From Parietaria judaica (taxonomy: Eukaryota > Streptophyta > Magnoliopsida > Rosales > Urticaceae), in the NCBI GenBank assembly GCA_954871525.1, contig OX940861.1:36345201-36409200 (forward strand): a stretch of DNA of 64,000 nucleotides, in the 5' to 3' direction. Shown here piece after piece: positions 11,482-23,795 of this stretch. The position numbers and the translations under genes are program-made. Positions within the stretch are counted from its first letter, which is position 1. Each line of letters opens with the position of its first letter. The notes beneath the pieces are model-generated. The model was not told the origin of the DNA and did not search any database. It was given only the letters and a program-made list of their open reading frames with translations.

Positions 11482-12110
11482 CACACAAGTATATAAGCAA
11501 GTAAATGAGACGAGGATTTTTTTTTATAGAGGTTCGTCCCAAGGCTCTAGTTGACTACGTCCTTTGTTAGTTTATTGCGACGATGAACATGGATGGACTG
11601 CTACAGACAGCAAATCACGTCTAAGAAGGAAAGAAGTAGAGGAAAAAACAGGGAAAACTCTCAAAGAGACAATTATGTCGGACAAGAAAGCTCTCAACGT
11701 ATTATCTCAGGAATTGTGTGTGTTGATGTTTGTCTGAGGTTGATATTTATAGCCTTCAATCTTCCTGTTGGACTTCCTGGAATTTTGGAGTCGTTCTTCT
11801 GGGCTGACCTGCTCGCCTTGATAACACGTGCCTCATGACTGCGCGTTCTATGACAAGCTGGATTCTTGACCAAATAGATACGTTGAGGATTTTACTTCGT
11901 GATCCTGGTCTTCGTCCATTTTGAATTGATGGAGCCGGACAAACGATATGACGGTTTTGCCCTTCTTTTCTCTTGAATGACGACGAAGAGTTTTTGGGCT
12001 TTTAGCCGGGTAGCCTCTTGTTCTTGGGCTTTTCTACGGCCTGTTGTCCTGATGGGCTTTGGGCCTTGCAAATGGGCTTATGCGAATATTAAGTATTCTT
12101 TAAAACCTTT
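11400..12110 (+). mobile_element. LTR-like repeat debris
   Basis: Contains a (GT)n/(TA)n microsatellite at 11450-11482. A segment GAGGTTCGTCCCAAGGCTCTAG resembles conserved parts of plant non-autonomous LTR elements. No TG/CA borders with target duplication were found and no coding region is supported. The classification is an inference. Confidence 0.3.
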
Positions 12111-12607
12111 TATTTATATAGTCATAAATTTAATTAATTCATAACCTTATGCGACATGCCGTATTAATAAAACGATGAATTCGCACATCAATACTAATAA
12201 CCCTAACAAAAACCCTTTAAAAAAAAACCCTTAAAATCATTTTTGAAAAAAAAAAAAAAACCCTTAATTTTGGTTGTATGCAACAAAACAGCGACGTTGG
12301 GTTAGCGAGAGTATTTGGAGGGCACGCTTGTAAATGAAATCCCAAAGAAGTTTTTTTTTTTTCAATTTATTTCGTACATATATAAATTATATATAAGTAT
12401 ATAATAGTGTATCGTCTTCCATTACATGCCGCGAATCTGCGATTTCTAAACAAAGTAGCTCTGTAGTTAGTAATGGTAGGCTTCAAAATTCAGAATCATC
12501 GACTCGAATGCATCATCTTATTCTATTTTTCTGATAAATCCTAATGTGGGTTTTCTTTTTTATACTTGTCGTTTGGCTAAATGCAGATGCGTTGAGGTGG
12601 GTCTGAC

Positions 12608-15600
12608 ATGGACGCGAAGATGGGTTTTGCTTCAGTTTCAATGGACAATGACAAGAATGTCGATTTCTTACGCGATTTCTGTGGTGAGTTGTGCGAATTA
12701 TGATGTCATATTTTTTTATTTTTGGAGTTTCATGTTTCTTTGACATTGAAAATGGATGTTATCGTTAATTAACCCAAAATGAAATGGCTACTTCAAGTCC
12801 TTTTTACCCAACCAAACATAGCATTTTGATCAGTTCAGTTATGTACTTGTTACTTGTTAGAGCTCGGGTCCGGTCCATTTTCGCCCGATTTTATTGGAAA
12901 TTTTGGTGTTTATGGTCATTTAAGAACAGTGATCCACGTTTTTATTCATGTTTGGATGATGAGACTAGGTATGAGTTCTGTTTTCTATCAGATGGCAGTG
13001 TAGCTGGAGGCCTTGCTGGTGTAATTGCGGAAGCGGTTTTATACCCGATCGACACGATAAAAACCCGATTACAGGCATGGCTATTAGTACTACAAATTTC
13101 ACATAACAGTATACTTTACATTTGAGTATAATATCTCTTAATCGCGTTATGTACAAATTCTCTGTGAAATATCTTATTTTTTTAGTATGAAATTTCCTTG
13201 CTTTCTAGGATTTTATATCCATAGTCCAATGTAGTAACTGAACTTGGCATAATTTGCCTGCCATGAACAAGTTTTGGTTGACGATATTTTTCAAGCGTGC
13301 TTATGCTCTCTGAATCTGTGAATCCATTGTAGGCGGCTCACGGTGGAGGGAGAGTTGACTTTAAGGATCTGTACTGTGGGTTGACCGGAAATCTTGTTGG
13401 TTCCTTGCCGTGGGTAGATTTTTTCTCGGATTATGGATTCTCCCCTCTTTCCTATACGATTGCCGGATAGTTTATTCGTGCAACAATATATATATAAAGA
13501 GACTGTTACTGCGAGAACACGGTCAAAGCTCTCTAAACAGTCAATTCGACAAACTAAATAGTTAAACATAATAAAAGACTTAAAAACAACATAAACACAT
13601 AAACTAAATGACTTCCTTGCCCTTCCTTCATTGGCATGTAACTAGCGAAGGTTTATCGCATTTTTCATCTTATATGTATTTTTCTCAAGTAAACATAATT
13701 ATGAACAAATACAATGATATGTTGATTCTCTCTCTGTAGATGCATTTGGTGTTTCTTCTTCATATTCCTACCAATCTTTTTTAGTTTTTTTGCTCAAGCT
13801 GTTTCTTTCACGGATACTTTTGGCCTTAATAGACTCGCTTTGTTCTTCACAGGGCTTCTGCTATATGCGTAGGCGTGTATGAACCTGCAAAGCAAATATT
13901 ATTAACTTCATTGCCTGAAAAGCTTAGTGCTATAGCTCATCTGGTATGTTCTCATATAGGATATTTAATGAAATATCTATATATAAAATCTCCCGGTCTT
14001 GGATTCTTTATGACGTTTCTTTACCACGGTTATTCTACTAGAACTATTTGGAAAATTGTGAGACCAATTTTTTATTAGTGTTTTGACATTTTACCTACTG
14101 TAGGGGTATCTTAGTCATTTCATGTTGAAGAGTTTGTTTGGGTTTCTACGGGTTTTCTTATGTTTTGTTAAACTGGGAATTTCATTTCAAGACGTCTTGT
14201 TCATAGTTTTCGCCTTACTCTCGAAGGAAAGATGTTTTGTGACATTTGTTTGATTATATAGAATGTTTGGGAATTAGCATTTTGGTTAATCCCTGTTGGT
14301 CAACTACTTTATATTCAGGATTTTTTGGCTCCTAGAAAAATCTGATCCTCCGATTTTTTAACCAAGAGGAAAGCGTCTAAAAGGAGCTTATTAACTATTA
14401 TTTTATTCTAATATTTATATCTGTGTAGTGTATGCCTATGCATTGTGTAGTTTATATATGTGACATTTGATTAAATGAGGATTTTTTTTTCTTTCTTTTG
14501 AACACTTTTCTTGTACCTCGACATCGAAGTAACACGACGATTCCTCTTGTTATGCATAATTTATCTTTCATTTTTACCTTTCGGGGAATTTTACAGGCTG
14601 CGGGCTTTATAGGAGGAGCTGCTTCGTCGCTCATCCGAGTGCCAACCGAGGTAGTTGAAAATACCCGTCGCTGTAGTTCTTTGCTTTCACGGTCTCAAAG
14701 TGTGTTATTTTTTCTTTTTTCTTTTTTCTTTTTGGCTTCATCATTTTTAATTCTCATAAATTCCCTTTCTAGGTTGTAAAGCAACGGATGCAAACCGGAC
14801 AATTTGCCTCGGCTCCCGCTGCGGTGCGTCTTATTATTTCCAAGGAGGGATTCCAAGGCCTGTATGCGGTACTTGAACTCATTTTCTGCATTAGAAATTA
14901 TCCATTTTAGTATCAATTTTATCTTGCTTTTCCTTTTTAATCAATATATTACCTAATTGATAACATAGTGATGTAATTAATTGTTTTTGTTATGGGAAAA
15001 TGTTTTCAGGGTTATGGATCATTCTTATTGCGAGATTTGCCATTTGATGCCATTCAATTCTGCATGTACGAGCAGCTACGGATAGGATATAAACTAGCGG
15101 TACATCACGAAAATCGTTTTTCATTTTCGCTAGCTTATGTAGATAATTTTCATTATTAGATAAAACTAGTTAAGCTCGGACTATGATAATTAGCTGTTGT
15201 GTATTATGTTTAGTTGATGTAATTGCATAGTCGTAGTAATTAACCAAGTTTTCTCCGTTGTATAAATTGTTGGGTTCTAAGAGTCTTGATTAGTTCCAAC
15301 GTATATTGAGGTCAGTGTTCGCCTCATGAAATAATCATCAGAAAATTCATAATACAAATCTAAGTGTCAAAACTCACTTTATATACGCATAAATAAAAAA
15401 ACGAACCTGTTATTCTATAAAAACTTTAAATAGGTATATTTCAATTACCCGAAAATATTATAGAAACTTTACCTTGAAGTCCTTAATTTCACCCATGCTG
15501 ATGAAATTTCACCTTTTATGCAGGCGCAAAGAGAGCCAACTGATCTTGAAACCGCCATGATTGGTGCTTTTGCAGGTAGTTTCCCATCAAGCGAAGTTAA

Positions 15601-16132
15601 TTTTTCCTCTCTATGATATGCGTTGAGGTGTTTTTTAGATGTTTTATTTTGGTTTCTCAATGCTTTTTGACTTGCAGGTGCAATAACCGGAGCCGTAACT
15701 ACCCCTCTCGATGTCATAAAAACACGGTTGATGATTCAGGTACTTCATGAATGAAAAGCGATCTGTATTAAGGAAATCCATATAAAGGTGAATAATCAAC
15801 GAACACGATGTATATATATTTATCTTCTGAAAGGGATCATCAAAGCAGTACAAAGGGATTTGCGATTGTGTTCGAAGCATAGCAAGAGAAGAAGGACGGC
15901 ATGTTTTATTCAAGGTTTTGTCTGTTCTTACACAAAATTTAAACGGTTTCGCGAAGCCCGGTTCTTGAAATGCTGACCGGTTTTGTTGTCGTTTGTGTAG
16001 GGAACTGCAGCGCGAGTGGTGTGGATAGGCATCGGAGGTTCGATCTTCTTCGGCGTTCTTGAGAGGACAAAGCACATGCTCGCCCAAAGACGTCTCACTG
16101 AAAACAAAGCTGCGTCTTCGAAGCGGAATTGA
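12608..16132 (+). CDS. SAMC2: S-adenosylmethionine carrier (mitochondrial carrier family, SAMC type)
   Basis: Eleven exons reconstructed from phase-compatible splice sites: 12608-12683, 12992-13074, 13333-13409, 13853-13943, 14597-14650, 14773-14868, 15010-15099, 15524-15575, 15678-15739, 15834-15914 and 16001-16132. Together they give 297 codons plus stop. An in-frame TGA just upstream fixes the first ATG. Three carrier repeats carry the signatures PIDTIK, PTEVVK and PLDVIK, and there should be six membrane helices. The whole chain follows the plant SAM carriers At4g39460/At1g34065, which exchange SAM for S-adenosylhomocysteine across plastid or mitochondrial inner membranes to feed methylation. 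The N-terminus is short (about 26 residues before repeat 1). Intron 2 appears to use a GC donor. The paralogue name rests on the TAR neighbour. Confidence 0.9.
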
Positions 16133-16537
16133 AGGTTAAAAGAACTGCTCTTTCCCAGTTGATCATTTTGATGAAATATTTGTTGGAATCTCCATCAGTA
16201 AATCTTTTCCATGTCAAGCATCGAAGTTTCAGTTTTGCTGATTTGACTCTGAAACTTTATGAATGTTTAATGAGATATTTTTTATAGAGGATATATATAT
16301 AGTACTACTATAATTGAATATATGCAATTGAGAGGCTTGGTATATATTAGGGTTTAGCGGCGAAAATTTCGGATCCAAATTCCGTTTTTAGCCCTTCCAA
16401 GACTGATTTCATCCCAAAAAACTGGGCATTTTGTGAAAAAAATGGGGAATGGGACGGGTTCAATGGGTGATATATAAACTCAAAAAATATATATATAAAA
16501 AATATATTTACTAAGAGAAAAAAATAAAAACTTGTTG

Positions 16538-17153
16538 ATAGATGATGAAGTGACAACATGATCACAGGAGTTGGGGGAAGAAAAATGACACTTAACGATC
16601 AGAACAACACGAAATGATAGCGAAACAATAAGTTAAGATATGTGCCGTCGAAAAAATATGTAAGTGTAGCAATGCAATAGTGACAATTTAAAAAATATAT
16701 GTCGTTAAAATATTATCTGTGGTTTGTTTTTATAAAGTTCTATATAATATTATTTATCTCCAGTTGAATGATTAATATCTTTTCAACATATAAAAACAAA
16801 CCACAGATAATATTTTAACTTATAAAAATTTAAGTTAAGTTAAGACTATAAAAATTTACTTAACAAGCTCTTATAAAAAATAAGAAACTCAGAGCCGGCC
16901 TCTCAACCATATATTTGTTTTTGTTTGTTATTGGCTTACTCTCTCTCTCTCTCGATATATATTTATATTTATATTATGTACAAATACAAATACTTAAAAC
17001 GCTAATCAATTTATTATTAATATTAATGAAGTACGTACCAATCAAGTGGTTCAAGTATAGAATAGTAAATATTTTTTTGTCGTGTTTCACATGTCCCCTT
17101 GTTAGTCCTTCAGAATATATATTTTTTAAAATAGTTATTGTTGGGGCTTCTTA
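16538..17153 (+). pseudogene. Partial duplicate of the TAR gene 5' region, left piece
   Basis: 16538-16790 matches 30671-30923, and 16845-17153 matches about 32205-32560 (TAR intron 1), with few differences. The segment corresponding to 30924-32205, which contains TAR exon 1, is absent. The copy continues at 29375 after the large MULE, so the insertion happened after the duplication. It cannot encode TAR. Confidence 0.9.
16704..16819. repeat. 29-bp inverted repeat at the deletion scar
   Basis: 16704-16732 and 16791-16819 are exact inverses. The second copy sits precisely where the duplicate departs from its parent. It carries the local variant base (TATCTGTGG rather than the parental TATATGTGG), so it was copied from this locus. 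Confidence 0.9.
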
Positions 17154-17677
17154 GCAAAACCCTCGATGAAAATCAAACGATTTAAAAAAGTACTCAAGGT
17201 TTACATAATCTATATTATACTCATTTTATATTTTGTTTTCCCTAATTACCCTCAAGCCCTAACCCACGTTCTCTCTCGAGAGCTCTCCTCTGCAAATCGC
17301 GAGCCCTAACCTGCGTTTTCTCTCTCGAGCTCTCCTCTCCTCTCCTCTGCAAATCGCGATTCTTCTCCCTCTGCAATCTAGAGCTTCTCTCCTCTCTGCA
17401 ATCCTGAGCTTCTTTCATCTTCTCTGGAATCGTGACTCTATCTCCGTCTTTCGATTCCTCTCGCTCAGTTTTTGCAAATCGCATCTCTGATCGTCGTTGA
17501 ATCGTCAATCGACGCTCCGACAATCTCATCTCCGTTGAATCTCAGAGGTAATCAACATCTTTCATTGTTTTAGAGTAATTATGTTTATATATTTGTTTGC
17601 GACTTTTTGGGCAGATTTGAAAGTTTGTATGTTCTGTAATATTTATATGTTTGCTTCTTTAGATATACAGTGTAAGG

Positions 17678-19430
17678 ATGCTAGAAACCGGGGCAACAGG
17701 TGCGGCTCAGTCGCAGGCAGCGGCCACAGATTCAGGCAACAATGTGAAGCGCGACGCTCCTCCGAACCAAAGGTATATTTCTAGAGGTATCAAACTTCTA
17801 CTGGGTCTTCTTTTGTACAGCAATGTTCCTGGGGTAGAGAATCAGAGTGTGTCGGTCGAGTCGCGGCAATGTCGGGCTCGAGCAGATTGCCATCATTGGC
17901 TTCCTTTATGTACTAAGTTTCCTTTTTCTATTTTGACCGATAAACTTTTACGTGAAATCGTGCAGGAATCGGCTCAACAGGCGCAAATCAGCAGGTAATT
18001 ATATCCCTTAATAATTTGTTTCTTATTTCCTTTTCAAAGGCGAGTTTGTCTTCTTTTATCGGCTGCGGGAATTTTGCGATTAATGTGTTAACTTTAGTAT
18101 CAAAATTAGTACCATTTTATAACTAGAATTTCTGATGGTAATTGCAGTACCACTATTATCAAGCTCTAATTGTAACTTTAGAGCCAACTTTGATTTCTGA
18201 TGGTAACTTCAGTACCTTTTTATAAGATGCTTGCAATTTCAGCATCTTATTGTATTTTTTAGGGCTGTTCTTTAATTATAATCCGATTCTTTTAGCGGGC
18301 GACATTGTTTTATTTGGTAAACTGTTCACAGCATTCAATGTATGTTTGTGAATTTAATTCGATTCATTATCTTGCTTATTATGTTTCATTTAATTTCTTT
18401 TAGGTAGGAAATAAAAAACACATGGCGATTCCGAGAAGGCTTCGTCCTCTATCCCGATGTCGAAATCCAAACACGCATCAAACGAGAAAGATAGAATAAA
18501 GGTAAATCCAATTACGTTGTATAACTCACATATAAGTATAAGTGTTATTACAGTTATGTAACTAGAATTATATAAATGTAACTGTAGTTACATAATTGTA
18601 ACTACAATTGCCTTTATGTAATTATAGTTACATAACTGTAACTACAGTTACATAATTGTAAATTACTGTTACATGATTGTAACTACAGTTACATAATTGT
18701 AAATTACAATGTAATTGTACTTACAACTATCTTATTGCAGTTTCTTGTAGAGTTGACAAGGCGAAGACATGGAATCAGAATTAATACACATCAGCGGTTC
18801 AGTACTATAAAATACATCGAGAAGCTGTTGGCTCCGCGGGCAGATTGTTTGGATAAGTTTCAGAATGGAATTTTTGGCCACTTTGTCGACTTCAAGCAAG
18901 AAGAATCTCCATCTCGTTTGCTACACAACCTAGCCTTTCACATGGTGGAGGGTAAATGTGAGTCAATGTCTTTCATGTTCAATGACCAAGTCATTGAGTT
19001 TGGCCTTAAAGAGTTTCAAGCAACGACCGGCTTGAATTGTTGTGCCTTTCCATCCAAAGTCAACGAAGGCGAAGGAAAAATAAGGGACAAGTGGTTTGGA
19101 GGTTCATCAAGAGTTACGAGTAGTGATTTTGATGGTTTTTATATTGATTCCGATGATATCGATGATGACGAGCTGCTGCAAATGGTGAATATTTACTTAT
19201 TCGAGGCATTCATCAACAACAAGCCAAAGGATAAACTAATCGAGAACGCCCACATCGACTAAGCCAGTTGTTCTACTGCTTCCACACCTATCTGTGGGGA
19301 AGAATTGTCTACGAAACCACTAAGGACTACATGCTAAAGGCTTCCAAAAGTTTAAATGGGGTCAATCCCATAACTAGCTATCACCTTCATGGTATGCCAA
19401 CTGCAATTTTAGTGTACTTATCCTTTGGCT
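17678..19430 (+). pseudogene. Truncated DUF1985 (MULE-associated Ulp1-type) gene, left arm
   Basis: Pieces in order: a short first exon (MLETGATGAAQSQAAATDSG) at 17678, later small exons near 17965 and 18420-18500, and a 175-codon block at 18735-19262 starting MQFLVELTRRRHGIRINTHQ. The last contains the DUF1985 pattern (LLHNLAFHMVEG, FGLKEFQATTGL, DKWFGGSSRVT). A frame change near 19262 continues with FHTYLWGRIVYETTKDYMLK, more of the same domain. Plant MULEs often carry such genes fused to a C48 Ulp1 protease; no protease domain is present here because the gene stops at the palindrome loop. Confidence 0.75.
18530..18735. repeat. GTAAC-N4-GTTAC palindromic motif run, left arm
   Basis: Repeated short palindromes such as GTAACTACAGTTAC, joined by ATAATT or ATAACT, give a ragged unit of about 20 bp. 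The run lies directly before the DUF1985 exon, in intron position. Confidence 0.85.
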
Positions 19431-19917
19431 TGCTGTTGATGAATGCCTCGAAGAAGTAAATATTCACCATTTGCAGCAGCTCGTCATCATCGATATCATC
19501 AGAATCAATAAAAAGACCCTCAAAATCACTACTCGTAACTCTTGATGAACCTCCAAACCACTTGTCCCTTATTTTTCCTTCGCCTTCGCTGACTTTGGAT
19601 GGAAAGGCAGAACAATTCAAGCCGGTCGTTGCTTGAAACTCTTTAAGGCCAAACTCAATGACTTGGTCATTGAACATGAAAGACATTGACTCACCTTTAC
19701 CCTCCACCATGTGAAAGACTAGGTTGTGTAGCAAACGAGATGGAGATTCTTCTTGCTTGAAGTCGACAAAGTGGCCAAAAATTCCATTCTGAAACTTATC
19801 CAAACAATCTGCCCGCGGAGCCAACAGCTGCTCGATGTATTTTATAGTACTGAACCGCTGATGTGTATTAATTCTGATTCCATGTCTTCGCCTTGTCAAC
19901 TCTACAAGAAACTGCAA
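19387..19917 (-). pseudogene. Truncated DUF1985 gene, mirrored copy in the right arm
   Basis: An inverse copy of 18735-19231 with about ten residue differences (for example ATTGLNC is kept, but CESMSF reads GESMSF). It runs into the loop and stops after 176 codons. Upstream exon pieces mirror at about 20795-21016. With both arms open, the pair could transcribe into a long hairpin RNA. Confidence 0.8.
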
Positions 19918-20170
19918 TAAGATAGTTGTAAGTACAATTACATTGTAATTTACAATTATGTACCTGTAGTTACAATTATGTAACTGTAGTTACAATCATG
20001 TAACAGTAATTTACAATTATGTAACTGTAGTTACAGTTATGTAACTGTAGTTACAGTTATGTAACTATAATTACATAAAGGCAATTGTAGTTACAATTAT
20101 GTAACTACAGTTACATTTATATAATTCTAGTTACATAACTGTAATAACACTTATACTTATATGTGAGTTA
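19918..20170. repeat. GTAAC-N4-GTTAC palindromic motif run, right arm
   Basis: The mirror of the 18530-18735 run, slightly longer, with units such as GTAACTGTAGTTAC. Confidence 0.85.
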
Positions 20171-21699
20171 TACAACGTAATTGGATTTACCTTTATTCTA
20201 TCTTTCTCGTTTGATGCGTGTTTGGATTTCGACATCGGGATAGAGGACGAAGCCTTCTCGGAATCGCCATGTGTTTTTGATTTCCTACCTAAAAGAAATT
20301 AAATGAAACATAATAAGCAAGATAATGAATCGAATTATATTCACAAACATACATTGAATGCTGTGAAAAGTTTACCAAATAAAACAATGTCGCTCGCTAA
20401 AAGAATCGGATTATAACTAAAGAAAAGCCCTAAAAAAATACAATAAGATGCTGAAATTGCAAGCATCTTATAAAAAAGGTACTGAAGTTACCATCAGAAA
20501 TCAAAGTTGGCTCTAAAGTTACAATTAGAGCTTGATAATAGTGGTACTGCAATTACCATCAGAAATTCTAGTTATAAAATGGTACTAATTTTGATACTAA
20601 AGTTAACACATTAATCGCAAAATTCCCGCAGCCGATAAAAGAAGAAAAACTCGCCTTTGAAAAGGAAATAAGAAACAAATTATAAAGGGATATAATTACC
20701 TGCTGATTTGCGCCTGTTGAGCCGATTCCTTCACGATTCACGTAAAAGTTTATCAGTCAAAATAGAAAAATGAAACTTAGTACAAAAAAGGAAGTCAATG
20801 ATGGCAATCTGCTCGAGCCCGACATTGCCGCGACTCGACCGACACACTCTGATTCTCTACCCCAGGAACATTGCTGTACAAAAGAAGACCCAGTAGAAGT
20901 TTGATTCCTCTAGAAATATACCTTTGGTTCGGAGGAGCGTCGCGCTTCACATTGTTGCCTGAATCTGTGGCCGCTGCCTGCGACTGAGCCGCACCTGTTG
21001 CCCCGGTTTCTAGCATCCTTACACTGTATATCTAAAGAAGCAAACATATAAATATTACAGAACATACAAACTTTCAAATCTGCCCCAAAAGTCGCAAACA
21101 AATATATAAACATAATTACTCTAAAACAATTAAAGATGTTGATTACCTCTGAGATTCAACGGAGATGAGATTGTCGGAGCGTCGATTGATGATTCAACGA
21201 CAATTAGAGATGCGATTTGCAGAAACTGAGCGAGAGGAATCGAGAGACGGAGATAGAGTCACGATTCCAGAGAAGCTGAGAGAAGCTCAGGATTGCAGAG
21301 AGTAGAGAAGCTCGAGATTGCAGAGGGAGAAGAATCGCGATTTGCAGAGGAGAGGAGAGCTCAATCGAGAGAGAAAACGCGGGTTAGGGCTCGCGATTTG
21401 CAGAGGAGAGCTCGAGAGAGAGAAAACGTGGGTTAGGGCTTGAGGGTAATTAGGGAAAACAAAATATAAAATGAGTATAATATATATTATGTAAACCTTG
21501 AGTACTTTTTTAAATAGTTTGATTTTCATTGAGGGTTTTGCTAATAAGCCCTTTTAAGAAATATATTGAAATTTGATTCCATAATAAATACACTTTTAAT
21601 ATCGTTGTGTTTTATCGCTAAAAGAGCGAAAACTCACCGTTTCTCTGACTTACAAACTTGCACCATTTCTTATGTAGAATATCTTAATATGTAACATAA

Positions 21700-21905
21700 G
21701 TGTTATATATGACTAGAGTTACGAAATTGTAACTCCAGTTACAAAAGTGTAACTCCAGTTACATAAGTGTAACTCCAGTTACAAAAATTTAATTCCAGTT
21801 ACAACAGTGTAACTCCATTTACATAAGTGTAAGTCTAATGAACATATATATCATAAATGTAATTGTATATATCATAAATATAAAGTCAGTTACATTTTTC
21901 TAACT
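21700..21905. repeat. GTAAC/GTTAC motif run beside mudrA
   Basis: Units such as GTAACTCCAGTTACA repeat about six times between the palindrome and the 3' end of mudrA. Confidence 0.8.
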
Positions 21906-22539
21906 TGTGTCATAGTGTAAAGATATAATCACTGTTGTGGCCTTCGAAAATGTTACAACGATTAAATCATTTCGGAAACTTAAGGCAAGAACGTTTGTTA
22001 TGGCCTAATTTACCACATGCTCCACAATGAAGTGACTTCTTGAATTGTTCACCGTTTGAAGGAATTCTTTTTTTCTTCGGTCTTCGTGCTTGCCTCCTTA
22101 CTTCGGGGGGTAAAGTGTCTGGAAATAATGGGTCCGGAACACTTGAAGTGTTACATAAGTTCTCTAAAAAAGCTTCGTAACCACTTGGATATATACCTCC
22201 TGCATAATAGTACATAAAGTGTTAAATAAATTCTATGAAAAATGTTTTAAACTAAATGGGCATTACCTCCTGCATAAGTGGCTAAATAAGCCTCCCTAGT
22301 GTAAAATCTTGACACGTAGACTTTAGGATCACACCTAATCCTCCAAAATGAAGCCATAGCATGAGCACACGGAAAATCGTCTATTTGCCATTACACGTGC
22401 ACGTCTGGCAGCTCAGGTTAACAACATACTGTGAGCCTTTATCAGTGACTTCATATTCGCTTTCATTTATAGAATCAACCTGCATATTAAAAAAATTACA
22501 AATATATTTTCACATTTAAAATAATTATACAGTCATTTG

Positions 22540-22655
22540 GCTAGGTGTAACTATAATTACATAACTGGAGATACGTAAAAGTAACTGTAGTTATTAGCGT
22601 AACTGGAGTTACGTAAGCGTAACTGAAGTTACGTAAATGTAACTGTAGGTATATA
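22540..22655. repeat. GTAAC/GTTAC motif run in a mudrA intron
   Basis: Units such as GTAACTGGAGTTACGTAA lie between the SWIM exon and the preceding exon. Confidence 0.8.
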
Positions 22656-23509
22656 TAATTAATGAATAAAAAAAGTAAAGAAAACACTTACGATTAACGT
22701 TCGTGCCAATTCTTCTTGGACATCCATCTTCAGTTCTGCTTGTGGGGTCAACCTCATACGCATCGACGCTCCCTCTAGTCTATGTTTATTATACCAATTT
22801 TGACAGAGCTTTCTGTAAGACTCGACCAATGAAATAATAGGTCGGTCTCATGCTTCTCTCAAAACTGAATTAAGACATTCCGAGATATTTGTTGTCATTA
22901 TGTCATAGCGTCTTTGAGTGATATATAATTTTGCCCACTTGGTTGGATCGACGTCTTGCAAATACGGTTCGATTCGTGCATCGATGGTCGACAGCTCCTT
23001 CATTTAATGATCAAATTCTCTTCTCGTACATGCCAATGCGCACTTGGAGAAGAAAAAATCAATAGAAGGGTTCTTGAAATGGCTTAGAAGATTTCTGGAC
23101 AAGTGCTGTTTACATACACCTTGAGCAGCTTCTGGATAAACTGACGTAATCGCTCTTGGAATTGAATCATTGCGGTCAGATATGATGTATAAACCTTCGC
23201 GCTCTCCAATAGCATTCTTCAATTGCTCAAAGAACCAAAGCCAAGAAGCATTATTCTCTTAATCCACTATCGAAAATGCGATAGGTAATATGTGATTTTC
23301 GCCATCCATCGCTGCTGCCATAAGTAGCGTACCTTTGTACTTGTTTTTCAGAAATGTTCCGTCTACAGATAGTATAGGCCTACAATGCCTCCATCCATTG
23401 ATCGATTCCCCAAAACTGAGAAAGAAGTACTTGAATCGACCCTGGTTGTCGGAACTAAACGCTGTATAGGTACCTACACAATAAAATGTTAGTAAAAAAT
23501 GTAAGTAAA

Positions 23510-23795
23510 CTTTACACTGTAACTTCAGTTACTATTATGTAATTGTAGTTACATAAAAGTAATTCTTCTTACATAATGGTAACTGCAGTTACCTTTATGT
23601 AACTTATATTACAACTAAGTAATTCTGGTTACACATATGATATTTAATCATATTTGAAATAATATAACAGCAGTTACATAAGTGTAATTGCAGTTACATA
23701 AGTGTAACTGTAGATACACGATTGTAACTGCACTTACTTAAGTGTAACTTTAGTACACTATTGTAATTGTAATTACAAGTTACACTTATGTAATA
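23510..23795. repeat. GTAAC/GTTAC motif run in a mudrA intron
   Basis: The longest run in this gene, with units such as GTAACTGCAGTTAC and GTAACTGTAGATAC, between the transposase core and the exon at 23830. Confidence 0.85.

Larger units (their letters stand above)
17154..21551. repeat. 4.4-kb palindrome with about 2.1-kb arms
   Basis: The left arm (17154 to about 19231) and right arm (about 19416 to 21551) are inverse copies including terminal GGGCTTCTTAGC / GCTAATAAGCCC, a CT-rich leader, all exons and introns. They are separated by a loop of about 185 bp. Differences are scattered single bases and small indels. No 9-bp duplication brackets the palindrome itself (TTATTGTTG left, TTTTAAGAA right), so it probably arose inside the MULE rather than by separate insertion. 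Confidence 0.9.

Noticed and set aside
17154..21551. Palindrome as an independently inserted fold-back transposon
   Set aside because: The 9 bases on the two sides do not match, whereas the outer borders 17154/29374 have near-matching duplicates and an empty-site parent.
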